The notes: a model not told the origin generated them from the sequence alone. Positions 8,377 to 14,494 are shown, numbered from the stretch's first letter. The stretch: 14,562 nucleotides of DNA from DATGHS01 sp035307785 (GCA_035307785.1 DATGHS010000264.1:1-14562); one strand, 5' to 3'. A program made the numbers and translations.

Positions 8377-8451
8377 AGGGTGGCCCAAGCATGGATGCGC
8401 CGGCCCACCCTTGCGAACGGTGGGCCGGCGCATCCATGCTTGGTCCACCCT
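8377..8451. repeat. Long intergenic inverted repeat
   Basis: The arms 8377-8408 and 8420-8451 match as reverse complements at 31 of 32 positions around an 11-base loop. The core is CAAGCATGGATGCGCCGGCC and its complement. It is not followed by a T-tract on either strand, so termination is unlikely to be its role. It lies between two divergent genes, upstream of both promoters. It looks like a member of a dispersed palindromic repeat family. Confidence 0.85.
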
Positions 8452-8575
8452 TAAAGCTATCGGCTGGTCACTTCCTGGCCAAAACTGGCCACATTCTCGC
8501 CATAATTCCATGCCTGCTCTCCCGCCCTCAAGCCCTTCCCCCATTGACAAGCCCGTGTCACACGTCGAACCCGAC

Positions 8576-8604
8576 TGGACAGAAACGAAAGCATCGCGTA
8601 TGAT
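8576..8604 (+). promoter_or_regulatory. Candidate sigma70-type promoter for the DEAD-box helicase gene
   Basis: TGGACA (8576-8581) and TATGAT (8599-8604) are separated by exactly 17 bp, and each differs from consensus at one position. Start of transcription would be near 8611, giving a leader of about 56 nt before the TTG start at 8667. Confidence 0.5.
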
Positions 8605-8666
8605 TCTGACATGTAAGCGAACAATCGCAAGTTTGGACGCACACTGTTGTTAAAGAGGATAGTTGT

Positions 8667-9908
8667 TTGAGTCCTGTTGAAATTGTGGAACCGACGAGCG
8701 GCTTCCACAGCATGAGTCTCACGCCTAGTTTGCTGGAAGCACTCACCCGCGCCGCCTATCACCAACCCACCCCCATTCAGGCTGCTCTGATCCCGCCTGC
8801 CTGCGAGGGACGCGATGTCATTGGCCAGGCCCAAACGGGCACCGGCAAAACGGCTGCGTTCTTGCTGCCGTTCTACCACAATTGGAGCGCCGAGGATGGC
8901 GCTGGTCCGCAAGCGCTGGTTCTATGCCCCACGCGCGAACTGGCCGTACAAGTGCGCGATGAAGCTCGCAAACTTCGCCCCGACCCGCATTGCCGCGTAG
9001 TGGCGATTTACGGTGGCCAACGCCTCCGCCAGCAAGCCGCGGAAGTTCGCAAAGGCTGCCACATTGCCGTTGGCACGCCGGGCCGCGTGCTCGATTTTCT
9101 CAAGCGCGGGATACTGAACACCAGCCGGCTGCGCTACATCGTGCTCGACGAAGCCGACCGCATGCTCGACATCGGCTTTCGACCTGATATCGAGCGCATT
9201 CTGCGGCAATGCCCGAGCGATCGGCAAACGATGTTGCTTTCGGCCACGTTGCCCGAACCGGTATTGCGTTTGACCGGGCGCTACATGCGCGATCCGCTCA
9301 ACATCAACATTACGCCAGAAAATCTAACGGTCGAGAATATCCGCCAAAGCTACTTCACGGTGGATGAAGACCGGAAGTTCGATTTGCTGGTTCGCGTGCT
9401 CGAGCGCGAGCAGCCGCGGCAAAGCATCATCTTCTGCCAGCGGAAACGGGGCTCCGAGGTGTTGTTCCAGCGCTTGAAAGAGACCGTGCGGCGTGTCTCG
9501 ATGATGCACGGCGACCTAAATCAGCCGCTCCGCGAACGAATCATGACGGCCTTCCGCGAGCGCAAGATTATCCACCTGATCGCAACAGACGTGGTGGGTC
9601 GCGGCATCGACGTGACCGGAATTTCGCACATTTTCAACTACGACTTGCCGGAAGATGTGGAGAACTACGTACACCGCATCGGCCGAACAGGGCGCATGGG
9701 CGCCGACGGCGTGGCCATCTCCTTCGTTACTCCGGAGCAGGGCGAGCTGCTGACGAACATTGAAAACACCATCAACAAGCTCATCGAAGCCGACCGGATT
9801 GAAGGCTTTGAAGCATTCGCGCCCCGCGCCAAGCCGGAAGCGATGCCAGCTAAGAAGTATGTTCCGGTCTTCGGCCGCACGGTTCGGAAATACAGCCGGC
9901 GGCTATAA
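8667..9908 (+). CDS. DEAD-box ATP-dependent RNA helicase (RhlE/DeaD type)
   Basis: RNA helicase expected to unwind short RNA duplexes in ribosome assembly, mRNA decay or cold adaptation. The 413-residue protein has the full motif set: Q-motif region ending TPIQ, motif I AQTGTGKT (55-62), PTRELA, TPGR, DEAD (161-164), SAT (192-194), IIFCQ, and the motif V/VI segments DVVGRGID and HRIGRTGR (336-343). The C-terminal extension is short and ends in a basic tail, without an added RNA-binding domain, which points to the compact RhlE-like group rather than DeaD/CsdA. The start is TTG at 8667, supported by AGAGGA at 8655-8660 with 6-nt spacing and an in-frame stop just upstream. An ATG at 8712 has no good SD and would cut into the Q-motif region. 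Likely transcribed alone. Confidence 0.93.
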   Translation: MSPVEIVEPTSGFHSMSLTPSLLEALTRAAYHQPTPIQAALIPPACEGRDVIGQAQTGTGKTAAFLLPFYHNWSAEDGAGPQALVLCPTRELAVQVRDEARKLRPDPHCRVVAIYGGQRLRQQAAEVRKGCHIAVGTPGRVLDFLKRGILNTSRLRYIVLDEADRMLDIGFRPDIERILRQCPSDRQTMLLSATLPEPVLRLTGRYMRDPLNINITPENLTVENIRQSYFTVDEDRKFDLLVRVLEREQPRQSIIFCQRKRGSEVLFQRLKETVRRVSMMHGDLNQPLRERIMTAFRERKIIHLIATDVVGRGIDVTGISHIFNYDLPEDVENYVHRIGRTGRMGADGVAISFVTPEQGELLTNIENTINKLIEADRIEGFEAFAPRAKPEAMPAKKYVPVFGRTVRKYSRRL

Positions 9909-9944
9909 AATAACAATAGACGAACGAAAAAGTAGCTGTTCCGC

Positions 9945-9973
9945 TTGCGTTTCGCGCACGCCGGCAGTATACC
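9945..9973 (+). promoter_or_regulatory. Weak candidate promoter for the membrane protein gene
   Basis: TTGCGT (9945-9950) and TATACC (9968-9973) are 17 bp apart in the 98-bp gap after the helicase gene. Both hexamers are poor matches. I record it because the gap is otherwise empty; read-through from the helicase promoter is an equal possibility. Confidence 0.25.
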
Positions 9974-10006
9974 AGTGCGCAAAACGTAGGCGGACTGGGC
10001 ACTCTC

Positions 10007-10708
10007 ATGCGCGTTCCACTTTGGTTAAAACTGGCTTACCACGTTTGGCTGCTCGGATGGCTGATTGCCGGCGGCAAAACCTATCCGTATCCCCATTTCT
10101 TTTGGCTTTGTTATCTTGGCAATGTCGTGGTCGGAATTGCGCTCTGGACCGAGAACAACTTGCTGTTTTCCTGGCAGGCCGTGTCGCTATTTTTTGTCGA
10201 TGTCTTTTGGACGTTCGACGTGTCGGCTCGTGCCCTTAGCCTTTGGTCCGCGGAATGGGCCGGGCGAGTGGTTTTCAATTACCATTCGCAATTTGGCACC
10301 GACTACATGTTCGACCCGACGATTGATAGCTTTCGCAAGACGATGTCCATGTTCCACATGCTCATGCCACTGATATTCTTTTGGGGCATGTATCGCTTTG
10401 GCTACGACCGCCGGGCCATTTGGCTACAGCTCGCTACAATCGCCATCGTCTTTCCGTTGACATATTGGGTCAGCTTGAATTTCGGCGACGTGCAAGAAAA
10501 CATCAAGGACAACATCAACTGGGTATTCGGCCCTTTCGGCAAGCCGCAGAATCCAGCGAACACAGGTGTGTCGCGGCAGCAATTCCTGCTAATCGCGCTG
10601 TTACTCTACCCCATCGTCATGCATATTCCCTCGCATTTTTTGCTGACTGCCATGTTTTCCGGCTCCGCCGGCCGGGCAAGTGGGAAGTCAGCGAAGGCAC
10701 GGGGCTAG
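10007..10708 (+). CDS. Integral membrane protein of unknown function, six predicted helices
   Basis: 233 residues; I do not recognise the family. Hydrophobic segments fall at about 4-22, 30-48, 51-70, 113-131, 137-157 and 192-216, which suggests a polytopic inner-membrane protein with six helices. It is rich in Trp, Phe, Tyr and His. A soluble loop of about 40 residues lies between helices 3 and 4 (around FNYHSQFGTDYMFDP), and another between helices 5 and 6 (FGDVQENIKDNINWVFGPF). The C-terminal tail is basic (SGKSAKARG) and probably cytoplasmic. The ATG at 10007 has no strong SD. It lies 98 bp after the helicase gene on the same strand, with no obvious functional link. Reading frame quality and hydropathy make it a credible gene. 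Confidence 0.8.
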   Translation: MRVPLWLKLAYHVWLLGWLIAGGKTYPYPHFFWLCYLGNVVVGIALWTENNLLFSWQAVSLFFVDVFWTFDVSARALSLWSAEWAGRVVFNYHSQFGTDYMFDPTIDSFRKTMSMFHMLMPLIFFWGMYRFGYDRRAIWLQLATIAIVFPLTYWVSLNFGDVQENIKDNINWVFGPFGKPQNPANTGVSRQQFLLIALLLYPIVMHIPSHFLLTAMFSGSAGRASGKSAKARG

Positions 10709-10745
10709 AATTCAACCCCTGTGAAGCCGCAAGCGGCGCTAGTCG

Positions 10746-10820
10746 AAAAAAAAATAAAAAATGCGCGAACCCGGCGCAGCGCTCATGCGTCTGAGGGTTA
10801 TTGGTGCGACTGGGTTCGCG
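10746..10820 (-). terminator. Intrinsic terminator on the minus strand, no gene assigned
   Basis: On the minus strand, a 9-bp stem CGCGAACCC/GGGTTCGCG (10820-10812 with 10772-10764) is followed at once by a T-rich run, the complement of 10761-10746. The loop can continue pairing (GTCGCA with TGCGCC at one mismatch, and an inner CTCA/TGAG hairpin), so the stem is long. On the plus strand the hairpin has its A-run upstream and no T-run after it, so it cannot terminate the membrane protein gene. What minus-strand transcript it ends is unknown. Confidence 0.65.
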
Positions 10821-10857
10821 GACTTGACTTGGGCAGTAGAATCGAACTACGGTCCAC

Positions 10858-10886
10858 TTTTTCGTTTGCGAATCCTGTGATAGAAT
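10858..10886 (+). promoter_or_regulatory. Candidate extended -10 promoter for the leader/sigma factor unit
   Basis: TAGAAT (10881-10886) is preceded directly by TGA, which fits an extended -10 (TGn) element. The -35 region at 17-bp spacing is only TTTTTC (10858-10863). Start of transcription would be near 10893, giving a 147-nt leader to the ORF at 11040 and about 735 nt to the sigma factor ATG. Confidence 0.35.
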
Positions 10887-11039
10887 GAGTTATCCGCTGC
10901 GGTGGCGGGTAGTTTTTCCCTTGGTTTCTTTCTTTTGGCGAGGTTTTTCCAGAGGAATAGTTCACTAAGTTTACCATCTTTTGCGACCGCGGGAAAATAA
11001 ACCGCTGTTGCTCCTTTTCCGTTTGTCCGGAGGTCTGTC

Positions 11040-11420
11040 ATGGCCAAGTTGAATCTGAATGCCCTGGTGCTGAACGCGCGGCTGAATGCCAATCGCGTGG
11101 CCGAACGTAAGGGATTCGGATTCACGCTGGTCGCGGCAGGTCCGGTATCCCTGTCCTGTCAGCGCCAGGCCGACCCGTGCGTGCAAACGTTGGGGTTGCC
11201 CGATATGCCCACAAGCTATCGGGATCATACCCCAATGCGGACCGGTCGGTCCGATGGCCTAGCTGGCGGCAGTTCGCGTTTAGGCCTCGAGATAGCGAGG
11301 TCAGCTATCGCTAAACGATGGTCGGGCATTACCGAGAGTGGTAAATGCCCGAGCGAAAAGCAACGCTGGTTCAGAGTGAACCTGGTTGCTTTCAACGCGA
11401 GTGCCGAAGGCGTCCGTTAG
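11040..11420 (+). CDS. Small ORF with strong SD upstream of the sigma factor, possible leader peptide
   Basis: 126 codons ending in TAG. The start is well supported: GGAGG (11029-11033) stands 6 nt before the ATG. The first 40 or so residues (MAKLNLNALVLNARLNANR and on) look protein-like, amphipathic and rich in Leu, Asn and Ala, with codons that favour G/C in the third position. From about residue 66 (base 11238) the sequence folds into a series of RNA hairpins and the translation looks unnatural, so the 3' half may be read only by chance. I recognise no family. Possibilities are a real small protein, a leader peptide that controls the downstream RNA structure and sigma factor, or a chance frame. 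It is in the same frame as the sigma gene, with this TAG as the only stop between them. Confidence 0.4.
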   Translation: MAKLNLNALVLNARLNANRVAERKGFGFTLVAAGPVSLSCQRQADPCVQTLGLPDMPTSYRDHTPMRTGRSDGLAGGSSRLGLEIARSAIAKRWSGITESGKCPSEKQRWFRVNLVAFNASAEGVR

Positions 11421-11612
11421 CCAAGAGTTCAGCCGAAGACTGAATTTCTGCAACGAACGCGACCAGCGTTTCGAACGCAAACCCATTGCTCTACTTGCAA
11501 CGCCGCAAGCGGCATTGCTTCCGCACGAGAGTGCTGGGCCGCCCAACCACTGATCCTGGGCGCGCGAGCGACTCTCCCGATAACTGCGGAGCCACCCTGG
11601 AGTGGATCGGGA
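11238..11612 (+). ncRNA. Candidate structured RNA or cis-regulatory leader upstream of the ECF sigma factor
   Basis: About ten hairpins follow one another with little unpaired sequence. Stems: 11238-11243/11248-11253; 11277-11283/11311-11317 with an inner 11291-11296/11304-11309; 11322-11333/11340-11352 (one bulge); 11357-11364/11385-11392 with inner 11368-11372/11378-11382; 11428-11432/11440-11444; 11456-11460/11466-11470; 11487-11495/11500-11508; 11523-11526/11531-11534; 11540-11545/11557-11562; 11575-11581/11606-11612 enclosing 11592-11595/11602-11605. On the plus strand several loops are purine-rich (GAGAGT, AGAGT, GAGA of GNRA type), which favours the plus strand as the RNA. I see no RNase P, tmRNA, SRP or 6S hallmarks. 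It ends 15 nt before the sigma ATG. Whether it is a leader or a separate RNA cannot be told from one sequence. Confidence 0.5.
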
Positions 11613-11627
11613 CGGGACACTATTACC

Positions 11628-12236
11628 ATGAGTTGGAACGAAGTGACGGTGCTGGTGGAAAAGGCTAGACTCGGCGACCGGCAAGCCTACGGCGAGCTGG
11701 TGCTGCGGTTCCAGGGTTCGGTTTACGCCACGGCCCTGAGCCGGATGCACGACGCAACCGAGGCCCAGGAACTCACGCAGGACGTGTTCGTGCACGCCAT
11801 GCGCAAGCTTGGTCAGCTGCGAGACGCACGCTGCTTCGCCGGCTGGCTGCGGCAGATCACGATCCGCATGGCCATCAATCGGCTGACGCGACGTGGCCTG
11901 GCGCACGGCAGCGACCAGGAAATGCTCGAGAACACGGCCGGTCGGACGGAGACGCCGCTGGAAGACCTGGAGCGCACGGAGGCGCGCCGAAAGGTGCACG
12001 CCGGCTTGCAGCACCTGAAGGAGCTCGACCGCGAGACGCTGGAAGCGTTCTACATTCGCGGCCGTACGCTCAAGCAGATGAGCCGCGAGTTCGAGACGCC
12101 GGTCGGCACGATCAAGCGCCGGCTGCACGTGGCGCGCTTGCGCCTGAAGGAAGTGCTTGGCAGCGAAACGGAGGCTGCTCCGGCTGAGAAGCCGGAGATC
12201 CGACGGAAGCGGCCCCTGGCGATGGCCGGAGTCTGA
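11628..12236 (+). CDS. ECF-type RNA polymerase sigma factor
   Basis: Sigma-70 family protein of the extracytoplasmic-function type, 202 residues. Region 2 covers about 15-87 (GDRQAYGELV, then TEAQELTQDVFVHAM and FAGWLRQITIRMAINRL), for core and -10 binding. Region 4 covers about 122-178 (LDRETLEAFYIRGRTLKQMS and GTIKRRLHVARLRL), a helix-turn-helix for the -35 element. The linker is acidic and there is no region 3. A short basic/Ala-rich tail follows region 4. No anti-sigma gene is adjacent on either side. The ATG at 11628 lacks a clear SD; the nearest GGAG (11599-11602) sits in a hairpin about 25 nt upstream. The frame is open without a start codon back to the TAG at 11418. A strong terminator follows at 12249, so it ends its transcription unit. 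Targets unknown. Confidence 0.92.
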   Translation: MSWNEVTVLVEKARLGDRQAYGELVLRFQGSVYATALSRMHDATEAQELTQDVFVHAMRKLGQLRDARCFAGWLRQITIRMAINRLTRRGLAHGSDQEMLENTAGRTETPLEDLERTEARRKVHAGLQHLKELDRETLEAFYIRGRTLKQMSREFETPVGTIKRRLHVARLRLKEVLGSETEAAPAEKPEIRRKRPLAMAGV

Positions 12237-12248
12237 GAACGAACCCGC

Positions 12249-12281
12249 AACGCCGCAAGCAGCGGAGCTGCTTGCGGCGTT
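12249..12281 (+). terminator. Intrinsic terminator of the sigma factor unit
   Basis: A perfect 15-bp stem (12249-12263 with 12267-12281) and a 3-base loop GGA begins 12 bp after the sigma factor stop. The following bases ATTGTTTG are moderately T-rich. On the minus strand the flank is less T-rich, so plus-strand function is favoured. The left arm contains AACGCCGCAAGC, which also occurs in the leader at 11489-11500. Confidence 0.75.
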
Positions 12282-12346
12282 ATTGTTTGAGACACTCTCT
12301 TTTCGGCGCACAACTCCGCCTGCTATAAAGAACAGTGATTAAGAAG

Positions 12347-12439
12347 AATTAACCACAGAGTTCACAGAGTTCACAGAGAATGGACCGGGCTATGCACTCA
12401 ACTCTTCCTCTGTGTTCTCTGTGATCTCTGTGGTTAATT
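12347..12439. repeat. CACAGAG-type inverted repeat with 9-base periodicity
   Basis: The arms 12347-12378 and 12408-12439 are reverse complements at 29 of 32 positions with a 29-base centre. Each arm contains three copies of CACAGAG (or CTCTGTG) spaced 9 bases apart, and the outer end is AATTAACC/GGTTAATT. Repeats of this ACCACAGAG type are widespread between genes in many environmental bacteria. Here it separates the sigma factor terminator from the DAHP synthase gene, and it ends 25 bp before that start codon, so it probably lies in or just upstream of its leader. Confidence 0.85.
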
Positions 12440-12464
12440 GTGATATCCGCCGTAAGGAGCCTGC

Positions 12465-13478
12465 ATGATTGTCGTGATGAAGCCGGAGGCCGGCGAGAAG
12501 AATATTCAGCACGTGGTCGAACTCATCGAGGGGTTGGGCTTACGCAGTCATTTAATTGTCGGCACCGACCGTACGGTAATTGCCGCGCTGGGCGAGAAGC
12601 GCGACGGGGCCAAGCAGGCGCTGGAAAACGCCGTCGGCGTCGAGAAAGTCGTGCCGATCCTGGCCCCGTACAAGATGGCCAGCACCGAGGTAAAGACCGA
12701 GCCCACCACCGTGAAGGCCCGCCTGCTGGAAGTGAAGCGCGGCCACGTGGCCGTCATCGCCGGGCCGTGTTCGGTCGAAAGCCGGGAGCAGATTCTGCAG
12801 GTGGCAGAAATGGTGCGCGAAGCCGGCGCCACCGGCCTTCGCGGCGGGGCTTTTAAGCCGCGAACCAGCCCCTATAGCTTCCAGGGACTGAAGGAAAAAG
12901 GATTGGAACTATTGGCCGAAGCCCGAGAAAAGACCGGCCTCGCCATTGTCACCGAAGTCATGGCGCCCGAGCACGTGGAGATGGTCGCGAAGTATGCCGA
13001 CGTGTTGCAAGTGGGCGCCCGCAATATGCAGAACTACCCGTTGCTGGAAGCGGTGGGCCAGGCCAATGTGGCGGTAATGCTCAAGCGCGGCCCCTCGGCC
13101 ACGATGGATGAATTCCTGCTCGCGGCCGAGTACATTCTGAACTCCGGCAACCGGCAAGTAATGCTCTGCGAGCGCGGCATCCGCACTTTCGAAGACCACA
13201 CCCGTTTCACGTTGCCACTGGCCAGCGTGCCGTACTTGCAGCAGACCACGCACTTGCCGGTGATCGTCGATCCGAGCCACGGCACCGGCAAGTCGAGCCT
13301 GGTCGCCCCCATGGCCGCCGCCGCCATCGCCGCCGGGGCCGATGGGCTAATCGTCGAGGTGCATCCTGACCCAGAGAAAGCGCTGAGCGATGGCTACCAG
13401 GCGCTGTCGCCCCCAGCGTTTCGCGCGATGATGGCGACGTGCCGCAAAGTCGCGTCGGCGATGGGGAAGAAGATGTAG
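12465..13478 (+). CDS. aroF: 3-deoxy-7-phosphoheptulonate (DAHP) synthase, type I-beta
   Basis: Condenses phosphoenolpyruvate with erythrose 4-phosphate, the first step of the shikimate pathway to aromatic amino acids. 337 residues. An N-terminal ferredoxin-like regulatory domain (about 1-70) precedes the catalytic TIM barrel, the layout of Thermotoga-type enzymes, in which this domain mediates feedback inhibition by Tyr or Phe. Visible active-site motifs: AGPCSVES with the metal Cys102, KPRTSP (131-136), QVGARNMQN, LKRG, and DPSHGTGK with His272; the remaining metal ligands fit Glu298 (VEVHPDPE) and Asp309 (LSDG). Start ATG 12465 has AAGGAG at 12454-12459. No other aromatic pathway gene is in the window. 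Transcription appears independent of the sigma factor gene because of the terminator between them. Confidence 0.95.
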   Translation: MIVVMKPEAGEKNIQHVVELIEGLGLRSHLIVGTDRTVIAALGEKRDGAKQALENAVGVEKVVPILAPYKMASTEVKTEPTTVKARLLEVKRGHVAVIAGPCSVESREQILQVAEMVREAGATGLRGGAFKPRTSPYSFQGLKEKGLELLAEAREKTGLAIVTEVMAPEHVEMVAKYADVLQVGARNMQNYPLLEAVGQANVAVMLKRGPSATMDEFLLAAEYILNSGNRQVMLCERGIRTFEDHTRFTLPLASVPYLQQTTHLPVIVDPSHGTGKSSLVAPMAAAAIAAGADGLIVEVHPDPEKALSDGYQALSPPAFRAMMATCRKVASAMGKKM

Positions 13479-13483
13479 ATATT

Positions 13484-13543
13484 ACGAGCCGGAAGCGTAA
13501 GCGACGGATCCGCCGCGATTCCTCGCTTACGCTTCCGGCTCGT
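13484..13543. repeat. Perfect inverted repeat between convergent genes
   Basis: Arms 13484-13504 and 13523-13543 are perfect reverse complements over 21 bases (core GAGCCGGAAGCGTAAGCG). The 18-base centre includes the 8-base palindrome CGGATCCG (13505-13512). It lies 6 bp after the DAHP synthase stop and 14 bp from the stop of the converging acyltransferase gene. The stem could slow polymerase from both sides, but no proper T-tract follows on either strand, so I list it as a repeat with possible bidirectional termination. The GCCGGAAGCGTAAGCG core is a familiar intergenic repeat in planctomycete genomes. Confidence 0.85.
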
Positions 13544-13556
13544 CAATTCTGCTCAC

Positions 13557-14483
13557 TTACGCGGCCCATCTCGATACTCGCGCCTTCGGTTGATGCTTCC
13601 ATCTTCGGTGCAGCCAAAAGTATTGCTCCGGGTTTCGGCGAATCAGGCGCTCTAGCGCGCTGGTAAAGCGCTGTGTTATGGCTTGCACGGCGTCAGACCG
13701 CGCGGCATATTCGGCTGGCTCGATTACGTCTTCGATCACCACCTGATAGCGCATCGGCTCGCCGACACGGGGCACGCCGCCGACCAGCAATGGGACATTG
13801 TATTCCAACGCCATGAGCGCAACGGCCTTGTGGCTGGACGCGGGCCGGCCGAAGAAATTGACGAACAGGCCGCGCTGCCCGGCGTCCTGGTCAGCTAGGG
13901 TCGCGAGCAGGCCGCCGCCGGCCAGCAGGTCCGTCATCTGTTCGAAGTCGCCCTTCTTGGCCAACACCCGCTGCCCGGTGCCTTCGCGGAACTTCCGCAG
14001 GAAGCGATCCAGATAAGGATTATCTAGCGGCCGGGCGATGGCATGCGTGCGGAAGCCGAGCAAGCCCATGGTGTACCCGGCCAGTTCCCAGTTGCCAAAA
14101 TGCGCGCCGACCAGCAAGCATGGCCGGCCTGAGGTCATGGCTTTCGCCAAAACGTCGCCATTCACAAGCTCGACATGCTCCCGCCAGTTGCCGACGTGCA
14201 GCTTTCGCGGCATACGAGCGATTTCAGTGATCAGTAATGCGAAGTGCCGAAAGCAGCCACGCACCAGCTGGTCGCGTTTTTCAGCATCGATTTCGGGGAA
14301 AGCATACCGCAGATTCTCGTCGGCCACTTGCCGGTGCCGCCGGTCGGCATGATAACCGAGCCAGGCGAGCGCGAATGCAAGTTGCTGCACGGCACGATTG
14401 GTGAGCAATTGCATGAGCGCGATGGCGATGCGAACGACGACATATGCGAGAAAATCGACAATTCGGAAACGCGCCTTCGCCAT
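13557..14483 (-). CDS. lpxL: Lysophospholipid/lipid A acyltransferase of the LpxL/HtrB family
   Basis: Membrane-associated acyltransferase, 308 residues, of the family that adds secondary acyl chains to the lipid A precursor in Gram-negative envelopes. An N-terminal hydrophobic helix (about 10-26) anchors it to the inner membrane. The catalytic HX4E motif is seen as HFGNWE (H128, E133) in GAHFGNWELAG. Further family signatures are LADQDAG followed by FFGRPASS, and PEQYFWLHRRWKHQP close to the C-terminus, where the conserved YFW-HRRWK block stands. Length is typical. Whether the acceptor is lipid A or another lipid is not decidable here. The ATG at 14483-14481 has GGAG about 9 nt upstream, and that SD abuts the 68-bp palindrome at the window end. 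It converges with the DAHP synthase gene. Confidence 0.88.
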   Translation of the reverse strand: MAKARFRIVDFLAYVVVRIAIALMQLLTNRAVQQLAFALAWLGYHADRRHRQVADENLRYAFPEIDAEKRDQLVRGCFRHFALLITEIARMPRKLHVGNWREHVELVNGDVLAKAMTSGRPCLLVGAHFGNWELAGYTMGLLGFRTHAIARPLDNPYLDRFLRKFREGTGQRVLAKKGDFEQMTDLLAGGGLLATLADQDAGQRGLFVNFFGRPASSHKAVALMALEYNVPLLVGGVPRVGEPMRYQVVIEDVIEPAEYAARSDAVQAITQRFTSALERLIRRNPEQYFWLHRRWKHQPKARVSRWAA

Positions 14484-14494
14484 GACGGGTCACT

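Larger units (their letters stand above)
8291..8666. other. Divergent intergenic region
   Basis: 376 bp between the minus-strand DUF1559 gene and the plus-strand DEAD-box helicase gene. It holds a candidate promoter for each gene (listed separately), a 7-bp inverted repeat at 8344-8350/8359-8365 over the minus-strand promoter, and a long hairpin at 8377-8451. In 8452-8575 I see no gene or further structure. No coding capacity is convincing on either strand. Confidence 0.7.
10709..11039. other. Intergenic region with orphan minus-strand terminator and a plus-strand leader
   Basis: 331 bp with no convincing gene. It contains a short GCCG-CAAG-CGGC hairpin at about 10726-10737, an A-rich stretch (10746-10761), a long stem (10764-10820) that with the A-run forms a terminator on the minus strand, and a candidate plus-strand extended -10 promoter at 10858-10886. 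From about 10893 on it would be the untranslated leader of the ORF at 11040, with GGAGG at 11029-11033. A minus-strand frame (11125 to 10847) exists but has no SD site. Confidence 0.6.

Noticed and set aside
8291..8437. N-terminal extension of the DUF1559 protein up to 8437
   Set aside because: It would be encoded within a dispersed inverted repeat and would bury the prepilin signal, which must be N-terminal.
8712..9908. ATG start for the DEAD-box helicase at 8712
   Set aside because: No SD precedes it and it would lose residues ahead of the Q-motif; the TTG at 8667 has a good SD at 6-nt spacing.
10826..10856. tRNA-like T-arm on the minus strand (AGTTCGATTCTAC)
   Set aside because: No matching acceptor 5' strand, D-arm or anticodon arm can be found upstream on the minus strand, so it is not a tRNA or tmRNA gene.
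10847..11125. Minus-strand Lys-rich frame of 92 codons ending near the orphan terminator
   Set aside because: GTG start without SD, internal ATG also without SD, and it overlaps the well-supported start of the plus-strand small ORF. Kept only as an option within the orphan-terminator finding.
11301..12311. Minus-strand open frame of 336 codons opposite the sigma factor and hairpin region
   Set aside because: It is antisense to a clear ECF sigma factor and to the terminator stem, and has no recognisable domain.
12347..12439. CACAGAG units considered as a small CRISPR-like array
   Set aside because: Units are 7 bases with 2-base gaps and lie in inverted arms; there are no spacers or cas genes.
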